Assembly: GCF_007830635.1 (NCBI RefSeq)
Contig: NZ_VLLA01000012.1
Location: forward strand, 1 to 64,000
DNA from: Bradyrhizobium huanghuaihaiense
GTDB lineage: Bacteria > Pseudomonadota > Alphaproteobacteria > Rhizobiales > Xanthobacteraceae
Direction of reading: 5' to 3'
Length of the DNA stretch: 64,000 bases
A program made the position numbers and the translations under genes. Under the pieces are notes generated by a model. It was given only the letters and a program-made list of their open reading frames with translations, was not told where the DNA came from and did not search any database. This document shows, piece after piece, positions 57,630-64,000 of the stretch; the first letter of the stretch is position 1; every line of letters begins with the position of its first letter.

Positions 57630-58322
57630 ATGTTTCATTCCAGATTGCGTTCGTTCTCCCGTCTTGTGATCTCACTCGCCCTTGCCGCCGGGCTGGCGTC
57701 GCTCGCCGACGGCGCGAAAGCCCAGGACAAGCGGCAGAACGCGCCGGGCGAATTCGATTTCTATGTGCTGTCGCTGTCATGGTCGCCCTCGTTCTGCGAG
57801 GAAGCGGCCGAGCGTGGCGGCCGCTCCCAGCTTCAGTGCAGCGGCCGGCCCTACGCCTTCGTGGTGCACGGGCTGTGGCCGCAATATGAGAACGGCTTTC
57901 CGGAATATTGCCAGCGGCCGGCGCCGCGGCTGAGCCGCAGCATCGTTTCCTCCATGCTCGACCTGATGCCGGCGCCGGGCCTGATCTTCAACGAGTGGGA
58001 CAAGCACGGCACCTGCTCGGGTCTCGCCGACCGCAGCTATTTCGAGACGATCCGCAAAGCGCGCGCCGCGATCAAGATCCCGGCCGAGTATCTCGATCTG
58101 TCGCAGGCCAAGACCGTGGCCCCCGGTGACGTCGAGGAGGCCTTCATCAAGGCCAATCCAGGCCTCAGCAGTGCCGCCGTCTCGGTCACCTGCAACCGGA
58201 CGCGATTGTCCGAGGTCCGCATCTGCCTCAGCAAGGACCTGCAATTCCGCGCCTGCGAGGAGATCGACCGCCGCGCCTGCCGCCGCGACCAGGTGACGAT
58301 GCCGCCGATCAGGGGTGGGTAG
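57630..58322 (+). CDS. Ribonuclease T2 family protein (secreted)
   Basis: 230 residues with a Sec signal (SRLVISLALAAGLASLADGAKA). The two catalytic segments are intact: CAS I FVVHGLWPQYENG and CAS II NEWDKHGTCSG, each supplying a catalytic histidine. Cysteines fit the RNase T2 disulfides. It degrades RNA in the periplasm or outside. ATG at 57630 behind TTGAGGGG. A LexA-like box lies in its upstream region. Confidence 0.92.
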   Translation: MFHSRLRSFSRLVISLALAAGLASLADGAKAQDKRQNAPGEFDFYVLSLSWSPSFCEEAAERGGRSQLQCSGRPYAFVVHGLWPQYENGFPEYCQRPAPRLSRSIVSSMLDLMPAPGLIFNEWDKHGTCSGLADRSYFETIRKARAAIKIPAEYLDLSQAKTVAPGDVEEAFIKANPGLSSAAVSVTCNRTRLSEVRICLSKDLQFRACEEIDRRACRRDQVTMPPIRGG

Positions 58323-58327
58323 CCACC

Positions 58328-58413
58328 GTCATTGCGAGGAGCCCTTGCGACGAAGCAATCCAGACTGCCTCCGCGGAAAGATTCTGGATTGCTTCGCTGC
58401 GCTCGCAATGACA
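58328..58413. repeat. Palindromic repeat family R2, copy c
   Basis: GTCATTGCGAGGAGCCCTTG and CTGCGCTCGCAATGAC are the outer arms, GAAGCAATCCAGAC and TCTGGATTGCTTC the inner arms. Nearly the same sequence as copy a (11240), showing recent spread or gene conversion. Confidence 0.88.
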
Positions 58414-58451
58414 AGGGGATGGGATCGCGCCAGACAACGTAGTCCTAGCTC

Positions 58452-59312
58452 ATGAACTACCGCCACGCCTTCCACGCCGGCAACTTCGCCGATGTCATCA
58501 AGCACATCGTGCTTGCGCGCATCATCACCTATCTGCAGGAGAAGCCGGGGGCGTTCCGTGTCATCGACACCCACGCCGGTGCCGGCCTCTACGATCTCGA
58601 AAGCGACGAGGCGCGCCGCGGCGGCGAGTGGCTGACCGGCATCGCGCGGCTGATGCAGGCGCGCCTGTCGAACGAGACCATCGCACTGACAAAACCCTAT
58701 CTCGACATCGTCCGCGCCTTCAATCCGAAGGGCGAGCTCAAGGCCTATCCTGGCTCGCCGCTGATCGCGCGCGGTCTGCTGCGGCCGCAGGACCGCCTCG
58801 TCGCCTGCGAGCTCGAGCCGAAGGCGCGCAAGGCGCTGATCGACGTGCTGCGCCGCGACGAGCAGGCTCGCGTGGTGGATCTCGACGGCTGGGTGGCGCT
58901 GCCGGCCTTCGTGCCGCCGAAAGAACGGCGCGGTCTCGTGCTGATCGATCCGCCGTTCGAGGCCAAGGACGAGTTCGAACGGCTGGGCGAAGCCTTCTCG
59001 GCAGCCTTCGCGAAATGGCCGACCGGTATCTATGTAATCTGGTATCCGGCCAAGAACCGCCGCGCCACCGACACGCTGGCGCAATCAGTGGCGCGGCTCG
59101 CAGCCGCAGCAAAACCACCGGGCAAATGCCTGCGTCTCGAATTCAGCGCCGCACCGCAAGCCGATGGCGGGCCCCTCACCTCCACCGGGCTTTTGATCGT
59201 CAATCCGCCCTACACGCTGCATGGCGAGCTCAAAACCATTCTGCCCGAGCTGGAGATGCCGCTCGGCCAGGGCGGCGCTGCCAGATTCCGATTAGAGATA
59301 CCGAAGAGGTAA
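58452..59312 (+). CDS. rlmJ: 23S rRNA (adenine(2030)-N6)-methyltransferase
   Basis: 286 residues. NYRHAFHAGNFADVIKHIVL at the N-terminus, SAM site FRVIDTHAGAGLYDL, and catalytic LVLIDPPFE correspond to RlmJ. It methylates A2030 of 23S rRNA. ATG at 58452. Followed by the cold-shock gene leader. Confidence 0.93.
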   Translation: MNYRHAFHAGNFADVIKHIVLARIITYLQEKPGAFRVIDTHAGAGLYDLESDEARRGGEWLTGIARLMQARLSNETIALTKPYLDIVRAFNPKGELKAYPGSPLIARGLLRPQDRLVACELEPKARKALIDVLRRDEQARVVDLDGWVALPAFVPPKERRGLVLIDPPFEAKDEFERLGEAFSAAFAKWPTGIYVIWYPAKNRRATDTLAQSVARLAAAAKPPGKCLRLEFSAAPQADGGPLTSTGLLIVNPPYTLHGELKTILPELEMPLGQGGAARFRLEIPKR

Positions 59313-59565
59313 CCCTCCGGCATTCTTGGGAAAAATATGCAGTAGCGGTAGTCAATCCGCAAAGAACCGTATTATGCTGTTTCCGTGACTGGCTTTACGT
59401 TCCGCTTCCGCGAATGGTTGCGGCGGAGTGAAGGCCTAAGAAAGATCCCGCCGGGCCGATGAGGTCCGACCAAGGATGGCCAGCTCTCCCGGGCTTCGTA
59501 AGGCCCGGTCATGTCGTGACGTGCGTCTGCGTCGCGACGGAGGAGCAATGAGGGGGAGTTTCCCG
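59313..59565 (+). promoter_or_regulatory. Cold-shock gene leader region with hairpins
   Basis: About 250 bases before the cold-shock start codon, too long for a simple leader. It holds CCGGGC-TTCGTAAG-GCCCGG (59489-59508) and GTCGTGACG...CGTCGCGAC (59513-59538), the second ending one base before the GGAGGAGC ribosome binding site for an upstream ATG at 59548. A temperature-sensing role, as in other csp leaders, is inference. Confidence 0.45.
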
Positions 59566-59781
59566 ATGGCCATGACGGGAACAGTTAAGTTCTTCAACGG
59601 AGAGCGCGGCTACGGCTTCATCAAGCCTGATGACGGCGGTCGCGATGTCTTCGTACATATTACGGCTGTAGAGCGTGCGGGACTGAAAGACCTTGCCGAA
59701 GGACAGCGTATTACTTTCGAAGTCGAACCGGACAAGAAGGGGAAGGGACCCAAGGCCGTCAACCTGGTGATCCTGTCCTAG
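59566..59781 (+). CDS. Cold-shock domain protein (CspA family)
   Basis: 71 residues. Both RNA-binding motifs are complete: RNP1 KFFNGERGYGFI and RNP2 DVFVHITAV. The nucleic-acid-binding surface of five strands follows. It acts as an RNA chaperone. ATG at 59566 chosen by family length; in-frame ATGs at 59548 (with a strong GGAGGAGC) and 59572 are alternatives. Confidence 0.92.
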   Translation: MAMTGTVKFFNGERGYGFIKPDDGGRDVFVHITAVERAGLKDLAEGQRITFEVEPDKKGKGPKAVNLVILS

Positions 59782-59825
59782 CGGGCCTGCCCGCGAAACG
59801 CCTGACGCGAAAGCACCGGACGCAA

Positions 59826-59857
59826 AAAAATCCCGGCCGCGAACGGCCGGGAGGCTG
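59826..59857 (-). terminator. Rho-independent terminator of the outer-membrane protein gene
   Basis: Minus-strand CCCGGCCG, loop TTCG, CGGCCGGG, then TTTTTTT; 27 bases after the gene's stop codon. A perfect 8-bp GC stem. Confidence 0.85.
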
Positions 59858-59883
59858 TGGTCCGGTATTTTCTTCTTCAGCTA

Positions 59884-60507
59884 TCAGAAGCGATAGTTCA
59901 CGCCTGCGCGCACAACGCTGGCGCTGTAGCCGTTCGACACGCCGGTGATTGCGAACTGGCTCGTCGACAGATCGATGTAGAGATATTCGAGCTTGGCACT
60001 CCAGTTCGGCGCGAGGCCGACTTCCGCACCGGCACCGATGGTCCAGCCGGCGGTGGTGTGCGACTCCGTCCAGCCGAAGGTCTGCGCGCGCAGCTCGCCG
60101 AAGGCAAGGCCCGCGGTGCCGTAGAACAGCACGTTGCTGAAGGCATAGCCGGCGCGGCCGCGCAGCGTGCCGAACCACGGATTGGAGAACTTCCACGGCG
60201 CGAAGGTGTCGTCGGCGCCGGCCGCCTGGATGTCACCCTCGACGCCGAACACCCACGGGCCGTTCTGGAAATTGTAGCCGGCCTGGACGCCGCCGACGAA
60301 GCCGGACGGCTTTGCGGGGTTGTTGTCGACCGAGCCCCATTCGTAGCCGATGTTGCCGCCGAGATAGGGACCGGCCCAGCTATAGGCATTGAGCGGCTGG
60401 TTCACGGTATAGGGTGCGCGCCCTCCATAATTCATGTCGGCGGCGCCTGCCGAACCCGTCCAGCCGGCTGCAACCAACGCGGCTGCGCCCACAACGAGCC
60501 TCTTCAT
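59884..60507 (-). CDS. Outer-membrane beta-barrel protein (Omp25/31-like)
   Basis: 207 residues. Signal peptide (KRLVVGAAALVAAGWTGSAGA), then an eight-stranded barrel pattern: WAGPYLGGNIGYEWG, GFVGGVQAGYNFQNGPWVFGVEGDIQ, and the terminal phenylalanine in VRAGVNYRF, needed for BAM insertion. ATG at 60507 (GTG at 60510 also possible). Family common in rhizobia. Confidence 0.9.
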   Translation of the reverse strand: MKRLVVGAAALVAAGWTGSAGAADMNYGGRAPYTVNQPLNAYSWAGPYLGGNIGYEWGSVDNNPAKPSGFVGGVQAGYNFQNGPWVFGVEGDIQAAGADDTFAPWKFSNPWFGTLRGRAGYAFSNVLFYGTAGLAFGELRAQTFGWTESHTTAGWTIGAGAEVGLAPNWSAKLEYLYIDLSTSQFAITGVSNGYSASVVRAGVNYRF

Positions 60508-60761
60508 CACTTAACTCCAACGCAACTGCCGCAACCGGTGCGATGCTTGGCTCCGCGCGCGCGAGGCAAAACCCCATGGTTACGGAACCAAGACCCTTTC
60601 GCGTAGGATTTATCGAGAGTTTTAAGTTAAAGGGCTGTTAAGCCGGGTTACCGCGCTGTTAACAGGCTTAAGCAAGCGTTACCGGGGAACTGCGCCGCCA
60701 TCCTGTGTGTGCGGCATGGCCGGAACTTCAAATCGGCGCGCCCAGCGCCTAAATTCGCTTC

Positions 60762-62819
60762 ATGGTTCACGATTCCACCGACAATCCGGACGACCGCGCG
60801 CGTAAATCGCCGCACACCGCTGCGAACGACGCTCCGCCCGGGGGACCGGCGGCGCCTGACGTCGATCCCGCCACCACAGGCGGCGACGACGAGGACGATG
60901 CGCTGCTGCCCGATATCCTCGAAGAGAGCGGCGCGGTCGGCGAAGAGCCGCTGGCGACCGGCCACGAGGCGATCGAGCGCGCGGTCCGCCTGGCCCCGAC
61001 CTCGCCCGGCGTCTACCGCATGCTCAATGCCAATGCCGACGTGCTCTATGTCGGCAAGGCCAAGAACGTCAAAAAGCGCCTGTCCAATTACGCGCGTCAG
61101 AGCGCGCCGCAGCCGGCGCGCATCCTGCGCATGATCGCAGCCACCGTGACGGTGGAGATCGTCTCGACCAACACCGAGACCGAAGCGCTGCTGCTGGAAG
61201 CCAATCTCATCAAACAGCTGCGGCCGCGCTTCAACGTGCAGCTGCGCGACGACAAGTCGTTTCCCTATATCCTGATCACCGGCGACCATTGGGCGCCGCA
61301 GATCCTGAAACATCGCGGCGCGCAGACGCGGCCCGGGCGCTATTTCGGTCCGTTCGCCTCCGCCGGCGCGGTCAACCGCACCATCACGGCGTTGCAGCGC
61401 GCGTTCCTGATCCGCTCCTGCACCGATTCGTTCTTCGAGAGCCGGACCCGGCCCTGCCTGCTCTACCAGATCCGCCGCTGCGCCGGTCCCTGCACCCGCG
61501 AGATCGATTTCGGCGGCTATTCAACGCTGGTGCGCGAGGCGAGCGACTTCCTCTCCGGCAAGAGCCACGCGGTGAAGCAGGAGCTCGCCGGCGAGATGGA
61601 GAAGGCCTCAGGCGAGCTCGAGTTCGAGCGCGCCGCGCTTTATCGCGACCGCCTCGCCGCGCTGTCGGCGATCCAGTCCCAGCAGGGCATCAATCCGCGC
61701 ACGGTCGAGGAAGCCGACGTGTTCGCGGTCCACCAGGAAGGCGGTTTCTTCTGCGTCGAGGTGTTCTTCTTCCGCACCGGCCAGAACTGGGGCAATCGCG
61801 CCTATTTCCCGCGCGCGGAGAAGACTTTCACGCCGGAGGAAGTGCTCGGCTCGTTCCTCGCCCAGTTCTACGACGACAAGCCGCCGCCGAAGGTCATCCT
61901 GCTCTCGCACGAGATCGAGGAGAGCGAGCTGCTCGCCAACGCGCTCGCGATCAAGGCCGGCCACAAGGTCGAGGTCACCGCGCCCAAGCGCGGCGAGAAG
62001 AAGGAGCTCGTCACCCACGCGCTGACCAATGCGCGCGAGGCGCTCGGCCGCAAGCTCGCGGACACCGCGACCCAGAGCCGCCTGCTCGACGCCATGGCCG
62101 CGACGCTCAGCCTGCCGCATGCGCCCAAGCGCATCGAGGTCTACGACAACAGCCACATCCAGGGCACCAACGCGGTCGGCGCCATGATCGTCGCCGGCCC
62201 CGACGGCTTTGTGAAGAACCAGTACCGCAAGTTCAACATCAAGTCGGAAGGGATCACGCCGGGCGACGACTTCGCCATGATGCGCGAGGTGCTGGAGCGG
62301 CGCTTCAAGCGCCTGATCAATCCGCCCGAGGAGGGCGCCAAGGTCAAGGACGACGACTTTCCGCAATGGCCCGACCTCGTGATCATCGACGGCGGCCGCG
62401 GCCAGCTCAACGCGGTGCGCGAGATCTTTGCCGCTCTCGGCCTGACCCAGGTGTCCCTGATGTCGGTCGCCAAGGGGCCGGACCGCGATGCCGGGCGCGA
62501 AACCCTGTTCATGCCGGAGCGCGAGGCGATCAAGCTGGAGCCGCGCGATCCCGTGCTCTATTTCATCCAGCGCCTGCGCGACGAGGCCCACCGCTTCGTC
62601 ATCGGCTCGCACCGCAAGCTGCGCAAGAAGGACATCCGCGAGGCCGGTTTGCAGGAGATTCCGGGCATCGGCCCGTCACGCAAACGTGCCTTGCTGCACC
62701 ATTTCGGAACCCTGAAGGAGATCGAACGGGCCTCGATCGCCGATCTCGGCAAGGTTCCGGGGGTGAGCGCCGAAAGCGCCCGCAGGATTTTCGAGTATTT
62801 CCATCCCCAGCCGGGGTGA
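60762..62819 (+). CDS. uvrC: UvrABC system protein C (excision nuclease)
   Basis: 685 residues. An acidic extension of ~65 residues (with DDEDDALLPDILEES) precedes the GIY-YIG nuclease (PGVYRMLNANADVLYVGKAKNVKKRL). Then the UVR motif (about 270-300), the second nuclease domain with RIEVYDNSHIQGTNAVGAMIV and DLVIIDGGRGQLNA, and a C-terminal helix-hairpin-helix. It makes both incisions around DNA lesions. Encoded about 43 kb from uvrB. ATG at 60762. Confidence 0.96.
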   Translation: MVHDSTDNPDDRARKSPHTAANDAPPGGPAAPDVDPATTGGDDEDDALLPDILEESGAVGEEPLATGHEAIERAVRLAPTSPGVYRMLNANADVLYVGKAKNVKKRLSNYARQSAPQPARILRMIAATVTVEIVSTNTETEALLLEANLIKQLRPRFNVQLRDDKSFPYILITGDHWAPQILKHRGAQTRPGRYFGPFASAGAVNRTITALQRAFLIRSCTDSFFESRTRPCLLYQIRRCAGPCTREIDFGGYSTLVREASDFLSGKSHAVKQELAGEMEKASGELEFERAALYRDRLAALSAIQSQQGINPRTVEEADVFAVHQEGGFFCVEVFFFRTGQNWGNRAYFPRAEKTFTPEEVLGSFLAQFYDDKPPPKVILLSHEIEESELLANALAIKAGHKVEVTAPKRGEKKELVTHALTNAREALGRKLADTATQSRLLDAMAATLSLPHAPKRIEVYDNSHIQGTNAVGAMIVAGPDGFVKNQYRKFNIKSEGITPGDDFAMMREVLERRFKRLINPPEEGAKVKDDDFPQWPDLVIIDGGRGQLNAVREIFAALGLTQVSLMSVAKGPDRDAGRETLFMPEREAIKLEPRDPVLYFIQRLRDEAHRFVIGSHRKLRKKDIREAGLQEIPGIGPSRKRALLHHFGTLKEIERASIADLGKVPGVSAESARRIFEYFHPQPG

Positions 62820-62926
62820 ACTAAAGGGGAGCCAAGGGGAGCCATGGTCATAAGGTCGTCGCATCCGGCGTCGCATTTGTGAGCGGGACGGTTGACCTTC
62901 AGCCTTGAGCGGTATTGGTAGGACGG

Positions 62927-63544
62927 ATGAACATCGCCACGACACGAGGGACAACCAGCCGCGCGATGTCCCTCCCCAACATCCTGACCTATGGCCGGAT
63001 CGCCGCGATCCCGGTCGTGGTCGGATGCATCTATGCGCAGTCGATTCTGGATCAGCCGCTGTGGCTGCGCTGGGTCGCGGTCGCCATCTTCATTGCGGCT
63101 GCGGTCACCGACTACCTCGACGGCTATTACGCGCGGATCTGGAATCAGCAATCGGCATTCGGCCGGATGCTCGACCCGATCGCCGACAAGCTGCTGGTCG
63201 CGTCCTGCCTGCTGATGCTGGCCGCCGACGGCATCATCCATGGCTGGTCGCTATGGGCCGCCATCGTGATCCTTTGCCGCGAGATCCTGGTCTCGGGCCT
63301 GCGCGAATACCTCGCCGCGCTCCGCGTCAGCGTGCCCGTGACCAAGCTTGCGAAGTGGAAGACCACGGTCCAGCTGGTCGCGATCGGCTTCCTGCTCGCG
63401 GGACCTGCCGGCGACGAAGTGGTGCCCGTCGTCACGATGATTGGCCTTGCGCTGCTGTGGGCCTCGGCGATCCTGACCATCTACACCGGCTATGACTATT
63501 TCCGCGCCGGCATCCATCACCTCATCAAGGAGGACGAGGGATGA
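62927..63544 (+). CDS. pgsA: CDP-diacylglycerol-glycerol-3-phosphate 3-phosphatidyltransferase
   Basis: 205 residues, several transmembrane helices. The CDP-alcohol phosphatidyltransferase signature D-x2-D-G-x2-A-R-x8-G-x3-D-x3-D is exact, from YLDGYYARIW to GRMLDPIADKLL. It makes phosphatidylglycerophosphate in the inner membrane. ATG at 62927 chosen over TTG 62915. It overlaps moaD by four bases. Confidence 0.95.
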   Translation: MNIATTRGTTSRAMSLPNILTYGRIAAIPVVVGCIYAQSILDQPLWLRWVAVAIFIAAAVTDYLDGYYARIWNQQSAFGRMLDPIADKLLVASCLLMLAADGIIHGWSLWAAIVILCREILVSGLREYLAALRVSVPVTKLAKWKTTVQLVAIGFLLAGPAGDEVVPVVTMIGLALLWASAILTIYTGYDYFRAGIHHLIKEDEG

Positions 63545-63792
63545 AGGTGAAGTATTTCGCCTGGGTGCGCGAGCGCGTCGGCAAGGCCGAGGAGACCATC
63601 GAGCCGCCGGCGACCGTGCGTACCGTGGAGGAGCTGATCGCCTGGCTGTCCGGCCGGAGCGATGCTTATGCGTACGCGTTCGAGAAGCCGAAGGTGATCC
63701 GCACCGCAATCGACCATGCCCACGTCAAGTCGGACGCCGCGATCGCGGGCGCACGCGAGATCGCGTTCTTCCCGCCGATGACCGGCGGCTAG
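63541..63792 (+). CDS. moaD: Molybdopterin synthase sulfur carrier subunit
   Basis: 83-residue ubiquitin-like protein ending in the essential diglycine (FFPPMTGG), whose thiocarboxylate donates sulfur to cyclic pyranopterin monophosphate. Starts ATG 63541 overlapping the pgsA stop codon. Followed directly by moaE. Confidence 0.95.
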   Translation: MKVKYFAWVRERVGKAEETIEPPATVRTVEELIAWLSGRSDAYAYAFEKPKVIRTAIDHAHVKSDAAIAGAREIAFFPPMTGG

Positions 63793-63796
63793 GCTC

Positions 63797-64000
63797 ATGA
63801 GCAGCCCCGTCACCATCCGCATCCAGGAAGACGATTTCGACATCGCCCGCGAGATCGCAGTCCTGACCAAGAGCCGCACCGACATCGGCGCGGTGGTGAG
63901 CTTCTCAGGCATCTGCCGCGCCGACGACGACAGCGCCCAGGTCGCCGCGCTCACGCTCGAGCATTATCCGGGCATGGCCGAGGAGGAGATCAGGCGCCAT
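63797..64000 (+). CDS. moaE: Molybdopterin synthase catalytic subunit (partial, runs off the right edge)
   Basis: ATG at 63797, four bases after moaD. The first 68 codons include the MoaE start VTIRIQEDDFDIAREIAVLT and GAVVSFSGICRADDD, then LEHYPGMAEEEI, the conserved substrate-binding region. The end lies outside the window. It converts precursor Z to molybdopterin together with MoaD, the cofactor used by CoxL. Confidence 0.95.
   Translation, partial: MSSPVTIRIQEDDFDIAREIAVLTKSRTDIGAVVSFSGICRADDDSAQVAALTLEHYPGMAEEEIRRH

Noticed and set aside
10374..58413. Repeats as insertion sequences
   Set aside because: No transposase gene and lengths of 40-260 bases; they fit palindromic intergenic repeats.

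Overview
The window reads as chromosomal DNA from a Bradyrhizobium-type alphaproteobacterium (Hyphomicrobiales). The evidence is high G+C, strongly biased GC-rich codons, a complete cox (CO dehydrogenase) cluster, an IsdG/HmuQ-type heme monooxygenase, a petP-petR-like regulatory pair, and many families of short palindromic intergenic repeats. About 75 protein genes can be supported. No rRNA, tRNA or CRISPR array was seen.

Layout. 1-329: 5' part of a minus-strand group II intron, sitting directly behind the terminator of an aspartate aminotransferase gene. 2.1-14.4 kb: metabolic and hypothetical genes (two glutathione transferases, PAS protein, GNAT, aldo/keto reductase, heme monooxygenase, DUF559 nuclease, Tat-secreted DUF1501 plus DUF1800 pair, TSUP permease, LysR regulator). 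14.5-17.4 kb: uvrB with long N- and C-terminal extensions. 17.4-21.1 kb: a clearly AT-richer islet holding one 1245-residue membrane-anchored STAND NTPase with about twelve 39-residue C-terminal repeats, the best candidate for an undescribed system; the membrane-protein gene beside it appears frameshifted. 21.9-27.6 kb: two NTF2-like genes, secreted and tiny membrane proteins, and a tandem MaoC pair. 27.7-36.5 kb: housekeeping genes (ychF, pth, L25, ubiK, lgt, midA, pgeF, prs). 36.5-45.4 kb: form I CO dehydrogenase operon on the minus strand, read as coxC-MSLDE, an XdhC-family gene, coxG. 45.5-46.3 kb: ribH controlled by an FMN riboswitch. 46.8-59.3 kb: YbjN protein, proC, thioesterase, tautomerase, hisS, DUF2314, ilvE, MarR/OmpR/histidine kinase operon, secreted proteins, RNase T2, rlmJ. 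59.3-64 kb: cold-shock gene with a structured leader, outer-membrane protein, uvrC, pgsA, moaD and the start of moaE.

How the genes work together. The cox genes encode the three enzyme subunits, the AAA+/VWA maturation pair, an XdhC-like chaperone, the CoxG membrane anchor and a putative MHYT-LytTR sensor-regulator. uvrB and uvrC are both present but far apart. pgsA-moaD-moaE is a tight run joining phospholipid and molybdopterin synthesis; molybdopterin is also needed by the CO dehydrogenase. At least eight families of palindromic repeats fill the gaps between genes, and one family flanks, and supplies the start and stop signals for, a DUF559 nuclease gene.
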